Source of the DNA: Geosporobacter subterraneus DSM 17957
GTDB lineage: Bacteria; Bacillota; Clostridia; Peptostreptococcales; Thermotaleaceae
Reading direction: 5' to 3'
DNA: 35,499 nt
Assembly: GCF_900142145.1 (NCBI RefSeq)
Contig: NZ_FQZV01000041.1
Coordinates: 1 to 35,499 of the forward strand
Notes under the pieces: generated by a model
What the model saw: only the letters and a program-made list of their open reading frames with translations
Databases searched by the model: none
Told to the model about the DNA's origin: nothing
Translations under genes and position numbers: made by a program
Shown: piece after piece, positions 14,684 through 22,143 of the stretch
How positions within the stretch are numbered: position 1 is the first letter of the stretch
Layout: each line of letters opens with the position of its first letter

Positions 14684-15741
14684 GAAGCAAGGAATATTGG
14701 AGAAGACGCGCTTTAGTCCTGGAAGAAGAATCTTATATTCGCGGCGCCAGGCTATCGGCTAAAATGTTTGAGGAATACCAAAAAGCCGCAAGAGCAATCC
14801 GGAAGGAAGTTAACGACTTCTATAACCGGTATGCTTCCAAACACGGCCTGACCTATGAAGAAGCCGTTCGCCTTCTGAACAAAAGAGAGTTCCAGGAATG
14901 GAAAGCAAGTCTGGCCGACTACGTCAACAAAATAGCCCAGGAACCAGACCCACGCATTAAGGCCCTATTAACGGCACAACTTGACGCTTTATCCTATAGC
15001 AGTTCAATAACACGCCTGGAAGCCTTATACGCGCAAATAGACATGATCTTGAACGACCTATTCACTAAAGGCGTTGCCCAGATGAAAGCTGAATTCGGCG
15101 AAAACTTCACCGAAGCCTATTATAAGAAGGTCTATCACCTACAGGCCCGCGCCGGCTTTATAAACGAGTTCGCAAAGATAAACGCCGGCATGATTGAAAG
15201 CGTTGTTTCTTATCCCTGGTCCGGCGCCATGTTTTCGGACCGGCTATGGCAAAATAAACAGGCCCTTCTCTTTCATCTTCGGGAGGTTACGACCCAGGGA
15301 CTTATCCAGGGCAAGGGCATTGTCGCCATGTCGAAGGAAATATCGGCACGAATGGGCCAGTCTTATAAAAATGCCGAACGGCTTATCAGGACAGAAACAA
15401 ACCATATCCACAACGAAGCAGAAAAGGCCGCTTACAGAGCCGCAGGCGTGAAGCGATATGAATTCGTCGCTACTCTGGACAGCCGGACAAGTGAAGTCTG
15501 TGCAAGTCTAGACGGGAAAAACTTTGCTTTAGATGAAGCCAAACCAGGAACAAACTTCCCGCCTATGCACCCGAATTGCCGGTCCACGACCATAGAATAT
15601 GATCCCCATGATGAAATGGACTGGTACAATTCCGGAAAGAAAATGCCTAAAAACATGACTTATGAGGAATGGGCCGAAGTCCAGGGCATTAAGACGAAGA
15701 AGAAAAAATCAAAGAATAAAGCTGTTACAGTAACCGAATAA
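14680..15741 (+). CDS. Minor head protein, MuF/SPP1 gp7 family
   Basis: This 353-residue protein has a helical N-terminal half and a C-terminal Phage_Mu_F domain. The domain shows RLIRTETNHIHNEAEKAAYR, ATLDSRTSEVCASLDGK and FPPMHPNCRSTTIEY. Such proteins bind the portal, are packed at low copy in the head, and help assembly or DNA entry. No toxin domain follows MuF here; the protein ends in a lysine-rich tail. A terminator-like hairpin lies just downstream. Confidence 0.91.
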   Translation: MRSKEYWRRRALVLEEESYIRGARLSAKMFEEYQKAARAIRKEVNDFYNRYASKHGLTYEEAVRLLNKREFQEWKASLADYVNKIAQEPDPRIKALLTAQLDALSYSSSITRLEALYAQIDMILNDLFTKGVAQMKAEFGENFTEAYYKKVYHLQARAGFINEFAKINAGMIESVVSYPWSGAMFSDRLWQNKQALLFHLREVTTQGLIQGKGIVAMSKEISARMGQSYKNAERLIRTETNHIHNEAEKAAYRAAGVKRYEFVATLDSRTSEVCASLDGKNFALDEAKPGTNFPPMHPNCRSTTIEYDPHDEMDWYNSGKKMPKNMTYEEWAEVQGIKTKKKKSKNKAVTVTE

Positions 15742-15752
15742 CTTGTTGATTG

Positions 15753-15774
15753 AACGCCTTCACGGGCGTTTTTT
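15753..15774 (+). terminator. Hairpin terminator after the MuF gene
   Basis: AACGCC and GGCGTT arms (15753-15758 and 15765-15770) are separated by a short loop and followed by TTTT. This could give partial termination or processing between early structural genes and the scaffold-capsid genes. Confidence 0.6.
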
Positions 15775-15784
15775 CATATCCAAA

Positions 15785-15850
15785 ATAAGCCGTACCCGTT
15801 CCGGCGAACAGACGGGACCGCAAAGCGTGTGGAAGTCACGTTAAAAACAG
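15785..15850 (+). promoter_or_regulatory. Possible structured leader before the scaffold gene
   Basis: Two potential hairpins precede the scaffold gene: CCCGT/ACGGG arms around a 12-nt loop (about 15795-15816), and CGTG/CACG arms around a 7-nt loop (about 15827-15841), joined by ACCGCAAAG. The layout suggests a translational leader or RNA processing site. I recognise no known riboswitch class. Confidence 0.35.
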
Positions 15851-15863
15851 CGGAGAAAGGAGA

Positions 15864-16457
15864 ATGTCAACCATGATCCATGAATCAATCAAAAAACTTC
15901 TTGGAGAGGACCTGACAAAACAGGTCGAGGAAGCCCTGAAAGGTAAAGGCAAAGACGGAAAAGACGTCGATCTGGTGATCGGAAACGACGGGTCCTATGT
16001 TCCGGCCGACAAATACGAAGCCTTGAAGTCGCAAAGTGCAAGCGCCGAAAAGGCATTAAAGGCCGCCGCTGACGCATTAAAGACGATCGGCGGTTCTGGC
16101 GATCCGGCGAAGATCGCTGACGACGTTAAAGCCGCCCAGGACACTATTAAGAACCTGCAAGACAACCACGCCGCAGAAATCAAGAAAATCCAGAAGAACA
16201 CAGCTTTAAGACTTGCCCTTTCCGGCCAGGCGCACGATCCGGCCGACATCATTTCGCTTCTGGACCTTGAAAAAATCGAAGTGGACGAATCAGGAAACCT
16301 GAAAAGTGACCTGGAAAGCCTTATCAAGCCTATTAAAGAAACCAAACCCTATCTATTCAGGGCGCAGGAACAAAATCCAGAGATTAAGGGAGCAAAGCCT
16401 GCTGAACCTGGCGCAACTCCCAAAATCGACTCACAGGGCGGACCTGTGATATTTTAA
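15864..16457 (+). CDS. Capsid scaffold protein (Phage_GP20-like)
   Basis: This 197-residue protein is mostly helical and rich in Ala, Lys, Asp and Glu, with a coiled-coil centre (about 50-115: KSQSASAEKALKAAADALKT; AAQDTIKNLQDNHAAEIKK). It then has the conserved ALSGQAHDPADIISLLDLEK segment typical of Phage_GP20 scaffolds and a disordered Pro-rich tail. It lies immediately before the capsid gene, as expected, and should chaperone prohead assembly. An ATG is preceded by AAAGGAG. Confidence 0.88.
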   Translation: MSTMIHESIKKLLGEDLTKQVEEALKGKGKDGKDVDLVIGNDGSYVPADKYEALKSQSASAEKALKAAADALKTIGGSGDPAKIADDVKAAQDTIKNLQDNHAAEIKKIQKNTALRLALSGQAHDPADIISLLDLEKIEVDESGNLKSDLESLIKPIKETKPYLFRAQEQNPEIKGAKPAEPGATPKIDSQGGPVIF

Positions 16458-16496
16458 CAACCATAACCTATCAAAAAAAGAAAGGAATGATTTCTA

Positions 16497-17348
16497 ATGG
16501 CAAGAACCAGCGCAATTAGCCTTATCAATTCCGGAACCTTAAAGGCCGAATTGAAAGAACTTTACGGATATGTAATTGAAAACGTTCAGAAGAACACGCT
16601 TTCTTCTGCCCTTAAATCCCAGGCGTACACTGGCAACCCTGCCACTGGTTCCGTGGAATTCAGAAGGTTTAAAAACAGTACTTCGAAAGACTATGGAACT
16701 GCAAGGGCCGCCGGAAAAGGTGACGCTATCACTGCGCCGCCTATAACTGTAAACCTTGACCAGCATAAGGAAATAGTCGAGGAATGCGCAAAGTTTGACC
16801 TTGACACCTTCGGCGTGGGTGGCATTATGGCAAGACGTGTCGACGACCACATTCGCACAATGACCAGCGAACTTGACGTCGCGTTTTTTGCGGCCGCTTT
16901 TGCTGAAGGTGGCGGGACTGCATTCACTCCTGACGCTGGGTTAACTAACTTGGCTGACATCTTAGAAGCCTATATTCAGACGCTGGAAACTGTAAAAAAT
17001 GACTATGTTCGTGGCGTTCCCCGTGAAATCATGAACCTTGTTTGTTCCCCAGCATTTTACGGAAAGATCAGAAATCTTTTGGACACCCTTCCTAATCCGA
17101 ATGTAGACACTGTAGCTGAATCTTTCGGAATGTTCCACGGCGTTAGGGTGTATTCTTCTATCAATCTTCCTGCTGGTCAGAATGCCGTATTGATGATTGA
17201 TGGAGCAATCGCTCAACCCGTGGTTTCTTATCCCTATACTGAACCAGAAAAGATTCCTCTTTCCAACGATTACGGCGTGTCCTTGTTCTATGATTACGGA
17301 ACAAAAGTTCTGACTCCTGACCTTATCTTCACCTACGCCGCGTCGTAA
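16497..17348 (+). CDS. Major capsid protein
   Basis: This 283-residue protein is the probable HK97-fold capsid subunit. It follows the scaffold gene and has a strong ribosome binding site (AAAGGAATG). Sequence features fit: a helical N-terminal arm (TLKAELKELYGYVIENVQKN), an E-loop-like segment with EFRRFKNSTSKDYGTARAAG, and a C-terminal P/A-domain region including GVRVYSSINLPAGQNAVLMI and DYGVSLFYDYGTKVL. Codon use is A/T-richer than its neighbours, consistent with high expression. Confidence 0.88.
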   Translation: MARTSAISLINSGTLKAELKELYGYVIENVQKNTLSSALKSQAYTGNPATGSVEFRRFKNSTSKDYGTARAAGKGDAITAPPITVNLDQHKEIVEECAKFDLDTFGVGGIMARRVDDHIRTMTSELDVAFFAAAFAEGGGTAFTPDAGLTNLADILEAYIQTLETVKNDYVRGVPREIMNLVCSPAFYGKIRNLLDTLPNPNVDTVAESFGMFHGVRVYSSINLPAGQNAVLMIDGAIAQPVVSYPYTEPEKIPLSNDYGVSLFYDYGTKVLTPDLIFTYAAS

Positions 17349-17366
17349 GAAAGGCGGTGACCGGTG

Positions 17367-17606
17367 ATGAAATTCAGGGATAAAGAAACGGGCGCTATCC
17401 TGGAACCGAGAAGCGCGATTGTTGAAAATCAGCTTCGCACTTCCCCTTTATATGAGGAATACCAGGAAAAGGCCGAGGAAAAACCTTTGGAAAACATGAA
17501 AAAGGCCGAACTGTTGGCTTTGGCTGAACAGATGGGCCTTGAAGTCACAGAAAAGGCCACAAACGCGGAAATAATTACTTTGATCAAAGGGGCGCGCGGC
17601 GAATAA
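17367..17606 (+). CDS. Small head protein with HeH/SAP-like helix-extension-helix
   Basis: This 79-residue protein sits directly after the capsid gene. Its C-terminal half (PLENMKKAELLALAEQMGLE, then VTEKATNAEIITLIKG) matches the helix-extension-helix pattern of Rho-N/SAP/HeH domains often found in small phage head proteins. The N-terminal part contains KETGAILEPRSAIVENQL. A GTG immediately upstream (17364) could also be the start. Role probably structural or DNA-binding; unproven. Confidence 0.78.
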   Translation: MKFRDKETGAILEPRSAIVENQLRTSPLYEEYQEKAEEKPLENMKKAELLALAEQMGLEVTEKATNAEIITLIKGARGE

Positions 17607-17640
17607 GCCGGCGTCCCCTCCCTTATAAGGCGGTGATGGC

Positions 17641-18096
17641 GTGTTATTACAAGACATTCTTAATTCCCTGGAAGAATTGACTGACCTTGAAAAAAACGAA
17701 GTTATTCGGGTCCTTATGGCACCCACTTATTCCAGACTTGATAAAGTCAAGTTACTTCTTGGGATTACCGGTGAAGAACAGGACGCGATCCTTGAATTTA
17801 CAATCCAGACTATCGAAGAAATGATCCTGTCCTACACCGCACAGGACACGCTTCCGGCACCACTTGAAAAAGTCCTTATTGTCATGGTCGTTAGTTATTA
17901 TAAAAGTGCCGGTCTTGGTGATACACAGGCCGCTGTTGGACCCGTGACATCTGTTCGCCGTGGTGATGTTCAGACTTCTTTTGCAAATGCGGCAGGCGCT
18001 TCTGGATCGGCCCCTACTTTTAATTTGGGACAAGACAACGGAGACTTTTTCGGCTGGAAGACAGTCCTCAATGAGTACAGGAAATTAAGGTGGTGA
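17641..18096 (+). CDS. Head-tail connector protein (gp6/YqbG-like)
   Basis: This 151-residue protein starts at GTG 17641 after AAGGCGGTG. The helical core DKVKLLLGITGEEQDAILEF, TIEEMILSYT, and then LIVMVVSYYKSAG follows the Phage_connect/gp6-like adaptor pattern. It would form the adaptor ring under the portal. Its position between capsid and head-closure genes supports this. Confidence 0.82.
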   Translation: MLLQDILNSLEELTDLEKNEVIRVLMAPTYSRLDKVKLLLGITGEEQDAILEFTIQTIEEMILSYTAQDTLPAPLEKVLIVMVVSYYKSAGLGDTQAAVGPVTSVRRGDVQTSFANAAGASGSAPTFNLGQDNGDFFGWKTVLNEYRKLRW

Positions 18097-18102
18097 TCAG
18101 TT

Positions 18103-18489
18103 ATGGGATTCGGTAATCCTGCCGCAGAACGCATGGCTATAGAACGAACCTACGAAGACACCGCCACTGTTTCAAGAACGACGCTACAGAAGATAAACAA
18201 TATTTCGAAGCACGTTCCCGAAGACATTTATACTGATAGCATTTGCGCGCTTGTGTATTCAGGTTCTGACAAAAGCCAGCAAATGCAGGCACAAAATAAA
18301 ATCGACTACGACGCCATTATCTTCTTTCCCCCTTCCCTTTCGATCCTTCCTGGGGATAAAATCGCGCTTAAACGGTTCGGAAGGGATAACCCAGACAGCA
18401 CGATCATTTATAACTTTGAGGTAGTCGGCCGGCCGAATGTTTATGCAACACACCAGGAAGTAAGGGTCAAGGACGGTGATCTGGCGTGA
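18103..18489 (+). CDS. Head closure/stopper protein (YqbH-like)
   Basis: This 128-residue beta-rich protein shows ERTYEDTATVSRTTLQKINN near the start and ILPGDKIALKRFGRDNPDST, YNFEVVGRPNVYATHQEVRV towards the end. This resembles the small barrel of phage head-closure proteins. Gene order places it right after the adaptor, and it overlaps the next gene by a GTGA, supporting joint expression. Confidence 0.75.
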   Translation: MGFGNPAAERMAIERTYEDTATVSRTTLQKINNISKHVPEDIYTDSICALVYSGSDKSQQMQAQNKIDYDAIIFFPPSLSILPGDKIALKRFGRDNPDSTIIYNFEVVGRPNVYATHQEVRVKDGDLA

Positions 18490-19028
18490 GTGTGGACAAT
18501 AAAGGCTTAATTAACCTTCAAAAACAGCTTGAACAGTTAAGGGACGAAGTTCCGGACATCATGGAAGAACTGGTTATCGGTGAAGGCGTCTATGCAGTAA
18601 AACAGGCAAAACATATCTGTAAAAATGACGTCCCCGATATAATGAACACCGGTGATTATCGGAACAACTTCCACGCCGGCAATAAAGCCTTGACCCACCA
18701 AAATAACAATGATCACGACGGAAGCAGGCCGCAACGGTCCGGCAGACGTTACAGGATTGACGTTTATAATAACCTGAACTATGCGAAACCCCTTGAATAT
18801 GGCTTCAGAAGTCACTTCGTCCCTGGACATTGGAGCGGCCATGTTTTCGTCTATCAGAAGAACGATCCGGAAGGCGGAATGTACGTCGGACCTTACGGTG
18901 GCTATGTACGCGGGCATTTTACCCTTTTAAGGGCCATTCGACGGACTAAAGACACCCAGAACGCCCGCCTAACCCGTAAGATTGACCAGATTATTCAGGA
19001 AAGGTTATCCCCGCGTGGTTCCGGATAA
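18486..19028 (+). CDS. HK97 gp10-like tail completion protein
   Basis: This 180-residue protein begins with a helix (INLQKQLEQLRDEVPDIMEE) and contains the family's core: GDYRNNFHAG, then RYRIDVYNNLNYAKPLEYGF with GHWSGHVFVY and GHFTLLRAIRRT. These correspond to HK97 gp10/XkdI-type neck or tail-completion proteins. Translation starts at GTG overlapping the upstream stop. Confidence 0.85.
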   Translation: MSVDNKGLINLQKQLEQLRDEVPDIMEELVIGEGVYAVKQAKHICKNDVPDIMNTGDYRNNFHAGNKALTHQNNNDHDGSRPQRSGRRYRIDVYNNLNYAKPLEYGFRSHFVPGHWSGHVFVYQKNDPEGGMYVGPYGGYVRGHFTLLRAIRRTKDTQNARLTRKIDQIIQERLSPRGSG

Positions 19029-19044
19029 ACGGAGGTAATAAAAC

Positions 19045-19479
19045 ATGACCGTTAATAAAATCCTGGAAGCCATTGCTTCGAAATTATCCGAAATCTGGCC
19101 GGATCGAAATGTCTTCGTTGATAAAATTCCTAAAGGCGCCGACGGAAACTTCTTTGTTGGGGTTATCGAAACAAATCAGGAAAAGAAACTGGACCGGAGA
19201 AGGAGGCGTTCCTGTCAGATTGAGGTCCTTTATTTCTTAAAGTCTGACGACAATATGGCCTTTAATGATTGGGCCGATACCATGTACGACAATTTCGAAA
19301 CCCTTGACGTCGAAGAAGGCGCGAATAAAACGCGCCGACTTTACCTGACCGGCCAAACGGCCAGGAAAGATGAATCAGGGGTTTTTCAATTCTTATTCGA
19401 CGTTAATATTAACTTCGTTATGGCGCCTGAAGCTATTGAGTTCATGGAAAATCTTACCCAGAAGGAGGAATTGAAGTAA
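19045..19479 (+). CDS. Tail terminator (DUF6838/XkdJ-type)
   Basis: This 144-residue protein fits the phage tail terminator family: NKILEAIASKLSEIWPDRNV at the N-terminus, GNFFVGVIETNQEKKLDRRR in the middle, then YFLKSDDNMAFNDWADTMYD and VFQFLFDVNINFVM. It should cap the growing tail tube and sheath and join the tail to the head. AAACGGAGG precedes the ATG. The next gene starts at the last base of its stop. Confidence 0.84.
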   Translation: MTVNKILEAIASKLSEIWPDRNVFVDKIPKGADGNFFVGVIETNQEKKLDRRRRRSCQIEVLYFLKSDDNMAFNDWADTMYDNFETLDVEEGANKTRRLYLTGQTARKDESGVFQFLFDVNINFVMAPEAIEFMENLTQKEELK

Positions 19480-19679
19480 TGGCAAGCAAGAAGAAAGCCG
19501 CCGGTAAGACAGCGCAGTCCACGCCGGCGGAACCTGTTTTCACTAAAGAACAACTGGTCCACAGTAAAGCGTTCAGCCACCAGAAGGACATTCTTATGGC
19601 GATCTTGGACGCTGATAAAACCTATACCAAAGCACAGGTTGAAAAACTTGTGTCCGAATTTCTCAAAAGAAAGGTGTGA
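19479..19679 (+). CDS. Small tail-region protein
   Basis: This 66-residue protein has a Lys/Ala-rich disordered start (ASKKKAAGKTAQST) and a helical part with EQLVHSKAFSHQKDILMAIL and KTYTKAQVEKLVSEFLKRK. Similar short proteins commonly precede the sheath gene in PBSX-like phages. Function is unknown; position suggests a tail assembly helper. Confidence 0.78.
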   Translation: MASKKKAAGKTAQSTPAEPVFTKEQLVHSKAFSHQKDILMAILDADKTYTKAQVEKLVSEFLKRKV

Positions 19680-19685
19680 ATGTAA

Positions 19686-21023
19686 ATGGCCCCTATCGGT
19701 GGAGGTACTTTTACAGTACAGAATAAGATTTTGCCTGGCGCTTATATCAACTTTGTAAGCGCTGGACGCGCGGCCCAGCTTGGTTCGCGTGGCGTTGTCG
19801 CCCTTCCCCTTGAACTGAACTGGGGACCTGAAAACAAGGTCTTTGCTGTGACAGCAGAAGACTTTAACAGGACCGCGATCGACGTATTCGGTTATGATCC
19901 AACGGACACGTCCCTTCTTCTTGTCAGGGAAGCCTTGAAGCGCGCTAAAACCCTTCTGGCTTATCGCGTGAATTCTGGCGGACAGAAGGCTTCTGCAACG
20001 GTCGGAGGAATGGCCGTAACTGCAAAATGGGGCGGCACCAGAGGAAATGACTTGAAGGTTGCTATCCTGACCAACGCTGACGACGCGACAAAGGTTGACG
20101 TTGTAACCTATCTGGGGACTATGGAAGTCGACAGACAAACCGTTTCCGCAGAATCCGGTTCCGCAAACCTTAAAGACAATAACTTTGTTACCTTCGGAGA
20201 AGCCGAAACCTTAACCCCCACTTCTGCAACCGCCTTGACCGGTGGTTCTAACGGAACGGTTGACGGGACGGCTTATTCGAACTTCCTGAACGCTATTGAG
20301 GTCGAAGCCTTTAACGTGATTGGCTACCCTGGCACCGACGAAACGATTAAGGCGCTTATTGCCGCCTTCGTGAAGCGTTTGCGCTACGATAACGGCGTTA
20401 AGATAGTCGGGGTCCTTTATCAGTATGACGGCGACGACATAGGTCTGATTAACGTCAAAAACGGTGTTATCCTGGCCGACGGGACCACAATCACCGGAGA
20501 TAAGGCCGTCGCCTGGGTTGCTGGCGCGTCTGCTGGCGCGGAAGTCAACGAATCGCTGACCAATGTCGCTTATGACGGAGCTGTCGACGTTGATATTAAA
20601 TACACTAAAAGCCAGTATGAAGCGGCTATCCAGAACGGCGAATTCGCTTTCTATGCTGATAATGGAAAAGCCCGCGTCTTGACTGACATCAATAGCCTTG
20701 TTACTTTCGGCGACGGTGTATCTGAAGACTGGACTTCTAACCGCGTGGTCCGTGTAATGGACGGCTGGGCGAATGACGTTGCCAGAATCTTCGGCGAAAG
20801 ATATATCGGAACAGTAACCAACAGCGACACAGGACGCGAACTGTTCAAGGCTGACCTTGTGTCCCTTGCCATGCAGTACCAGGCTATAGACGCGATAAGC
20901 AATTTCGAAAGCGCTGATATTGTTATCCAGCAGGGTAACGGTAAGCGCGACGTCGTTGTTAATTGCGCGCTTCAGCCGAACGACAGCATGGAAAAACTTT
21001 ATATGACCGTTACGGTTAATTAA
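19686..21023 (+). CDS. xkdK: Tail sheath protein
   Basis: This 445-residue protein is the contractile sheath subunit. Typical features are the N-terminal KILPGAYINFVSAGRA, RGVVALPLELNWGP and FGYDPTDTSLLLVREALK. The middle has NVIGYPGTDETIKALIAAFV and the C-terminal part VRVMDGWANDVARIFGERYI and KADLVSLAMQYQAI. The last 100 residues supply the interlocking arm. It shows that the phage has a myovirus-type contractile tail. The tube gene follows 18 nt downstream. Confidence 0.94.
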   Translation: MAPIGGGTFTVQNKILPGAYINFVSAGRAAQLGSRGVVALPLELNWGPENKVFAVTAEDFNRTAIDVFGYDPTDTSLLLVREALKRAKTLLAYRVNSGGQKASATVGGMAVTAKWGGTRGNDLKVAILTNADDATKVDVVTYLGTMEVDRQTVSAESGSANLKDNNFVTFGEAETLTPTSATALTGGSNGTVDGTAYSNFLNAIEVEAFNVIGYPGTDETIKALIAAFVKRLRYDNGVKIVGVLYQYDGDDIGLINVKNGVILADGTTITGDKAVAWVAGASAGAEVNESLTNVAYDGAVDVDIKYTKSQYEAAIQNGEFAFYADNGKARVLTDINSLVTFGDGVSEDWTSNRVVRVMDGWANDVARIFGERYIGTVTNSDTGRELFKADLVSLAMQYQAIDAISNFESADIVIQQGNGKRDVVVNCALQPNDSMEKLYMTVTVN

Positions 21024-21041
21024 CGGAAGGAGTGAAGCGAA

Positions 21042-21500
21042 GTGAAAACCTTGAACGCGCCGGATACCATTTCCGGAAAAGAAGGCAGGGCCTACGCGAA
21101 GATTAACGGCAATAATGAAGAACTGTTCTTTGCAAAGGCTATCGAAGCCAATATCGAAAAGAGCAAGTCCGAAGTAAAGTCTATCGGAAAGCGAATGACC
21201 GGCCATAAGGTAACCGGTCTTAACGGGACTGGGTCCATGACCCTGTATTACCTGACACCGCTTTTCAGGAATTTACTTGCGGAATATAAGAAAACTGGCG
21301 TCGATCTTTACTTTGACCTGGTGGTAGAAAACGACGACCCCGCTTCTTCCGCCGGCAAGCAGACCGTTCTTCTGATCGGCTGTAACCTGGATTCAACCGT
21401 CCTGGCAAAACTGGACGGCGATTCCGACGATCCGCTGGAAGAAGACGCCGACTTCACCTTTGAAGACTTCGACATCTTGACGCCATTCACTAAATTTTAA
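21042..21500 (+). CDS. xkdM: Tail tube protein
   Basis: This 152-residue protein follows the sheath and matches the XkdM tube family: DTISGKEGRAYAKINGNNEE, FAKAIEANIEKSKSEVKSIG, MTGHKVTGLNGTGSMTLYYL and DFTFEDFDILTPF. It forms the inner rigid tube. Translation begins at GTG after GGAAGGAG. Confidence 0.93.
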   Translation: MKTLNAPDTISGKEGRAYAKINGNNEELFFAKAIEANIEKSKSEVKSIGKRMTGHKVTGLNGTGSMTLYYLTPLFRNLLAEYKKTGVDLYFDLVVENDDPASSAGKQTVLLIGCNLDSTVLAKLDGDSDDPLEEDADFTFEDFDILTPFTKF

Positions 21501-21523
21501 CTATTAAAGGAGGTTAACCGCTC

Positions 21524-21931
21524 ATGGGTAAACTACAGGAATTTCTTATGGAACAGGAAGTGGAACCGACTACCACGGCCGAAGTCGAAATAAAGCCATT
21601 CCCCTTCCCCTTCGTGATCAGGTCTATCACTGAAGGCGAAAACAAGGCAATCCGCAGAAGCTGTCAGAAGATCACATTCGACAAGAAGACGCACCAGAAG
21701 CGGACTGAAGTCGACAAGGACCTTTACAATAACCGTCTGATTATCGCCTGCTGTGTGGACCCTAACTTCAAAGACGCTGAACTTCAATCTAAATATGGGG
21801 TTATGGGAGCCGAAGACCTGATCGACAAAATCCTTAACCCTGGTCAATATACGGACTTGCTTCTTGCTATTCAGGAGATTAACGGCTTCACGGCCAATAT
21901 TAACGAACTGAAGGAAGAAGCAAAAAACTAA
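21524..21931 (+). CDS. Tail assembly chaperone, short form (XkdN-like)
   Basis: This 135-residue protein begins after AAAGGAGG and contains FPFPFVIRSITEGENKAIRR, then DLYNNRLIIACCVDPNFKDA and GVMGAEDLIDKILNPGQYTD, matching XkdN-type chaperones. Located between tube and tape measure, it should coat the tape measure during tail assembly. Its 3' end carries the slippery heptamer A-AAA-AAC (21922-21928) immediately before the stop codon. Confidence 0.9.
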   Translation: MGKLQEFLMEQEVEPTTTAEVEIKPFPFPFVIRSITEGENKAIRRSCQKITFDKKTHQKRTEVDKDLYNNRLIIACCVDPNFKDAELQSKYGVMGAEDLIDKILNPGQYTDLLLAIQEINGFTANINELKEEAKN

Positions 21932-22137
21932 TAACGGGGGGCGGCAATGCTGACGAAGCCGACGGCGAATCGGTTTACGCGCATTACGCCCTCCACCGCT
22001 TAAAAATTCTACCCAGCACACTATTCAGCCTGTCGCTTCGCGAACGGGCCTTTATTTATGCTTCCATTGACCTACAGATCGAGAAGGAAAAGAAGGAAGC
22101 CGCTAAAGCTAAAAGATTAAGTAAGAAAGGACGGTGA
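21524..22137 (+). CDS. Tail assembly chaperone, -1 frameshift extended form
   Basis: A -1 slip at A-AAA-AAC (21922-21928) bypasses the TAA at 21929 and continues through 69 more codons to the TGA at 22135, giving about 204 residues. The extension contains ESVYAHYALHRLKILPSTLF and SLRERAFIYASIDLQIEKEK, the conserved second part seen in frameshifted tail chaperones. That frame has no start codon with a ribosome binding site of its own. This is the lambda gpG/gpGT arrangement, predicted here from sequence. Confidence 0.85.
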
Positions 22138-22143
22138 TCCATA

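Noticed and set aside
15785-15850. c-di-GMP riboswitch
   Set aside because: Only a short GGGAC-CGCAAAG similarity is present; the conserved second half and tetraloop-receptor elements are absent.
20211-21206. 331-residue minus-strand open frame
   Set aside because: It is the antisense shadow of the tail sheath gene and lacks start signals or recognisable domains.
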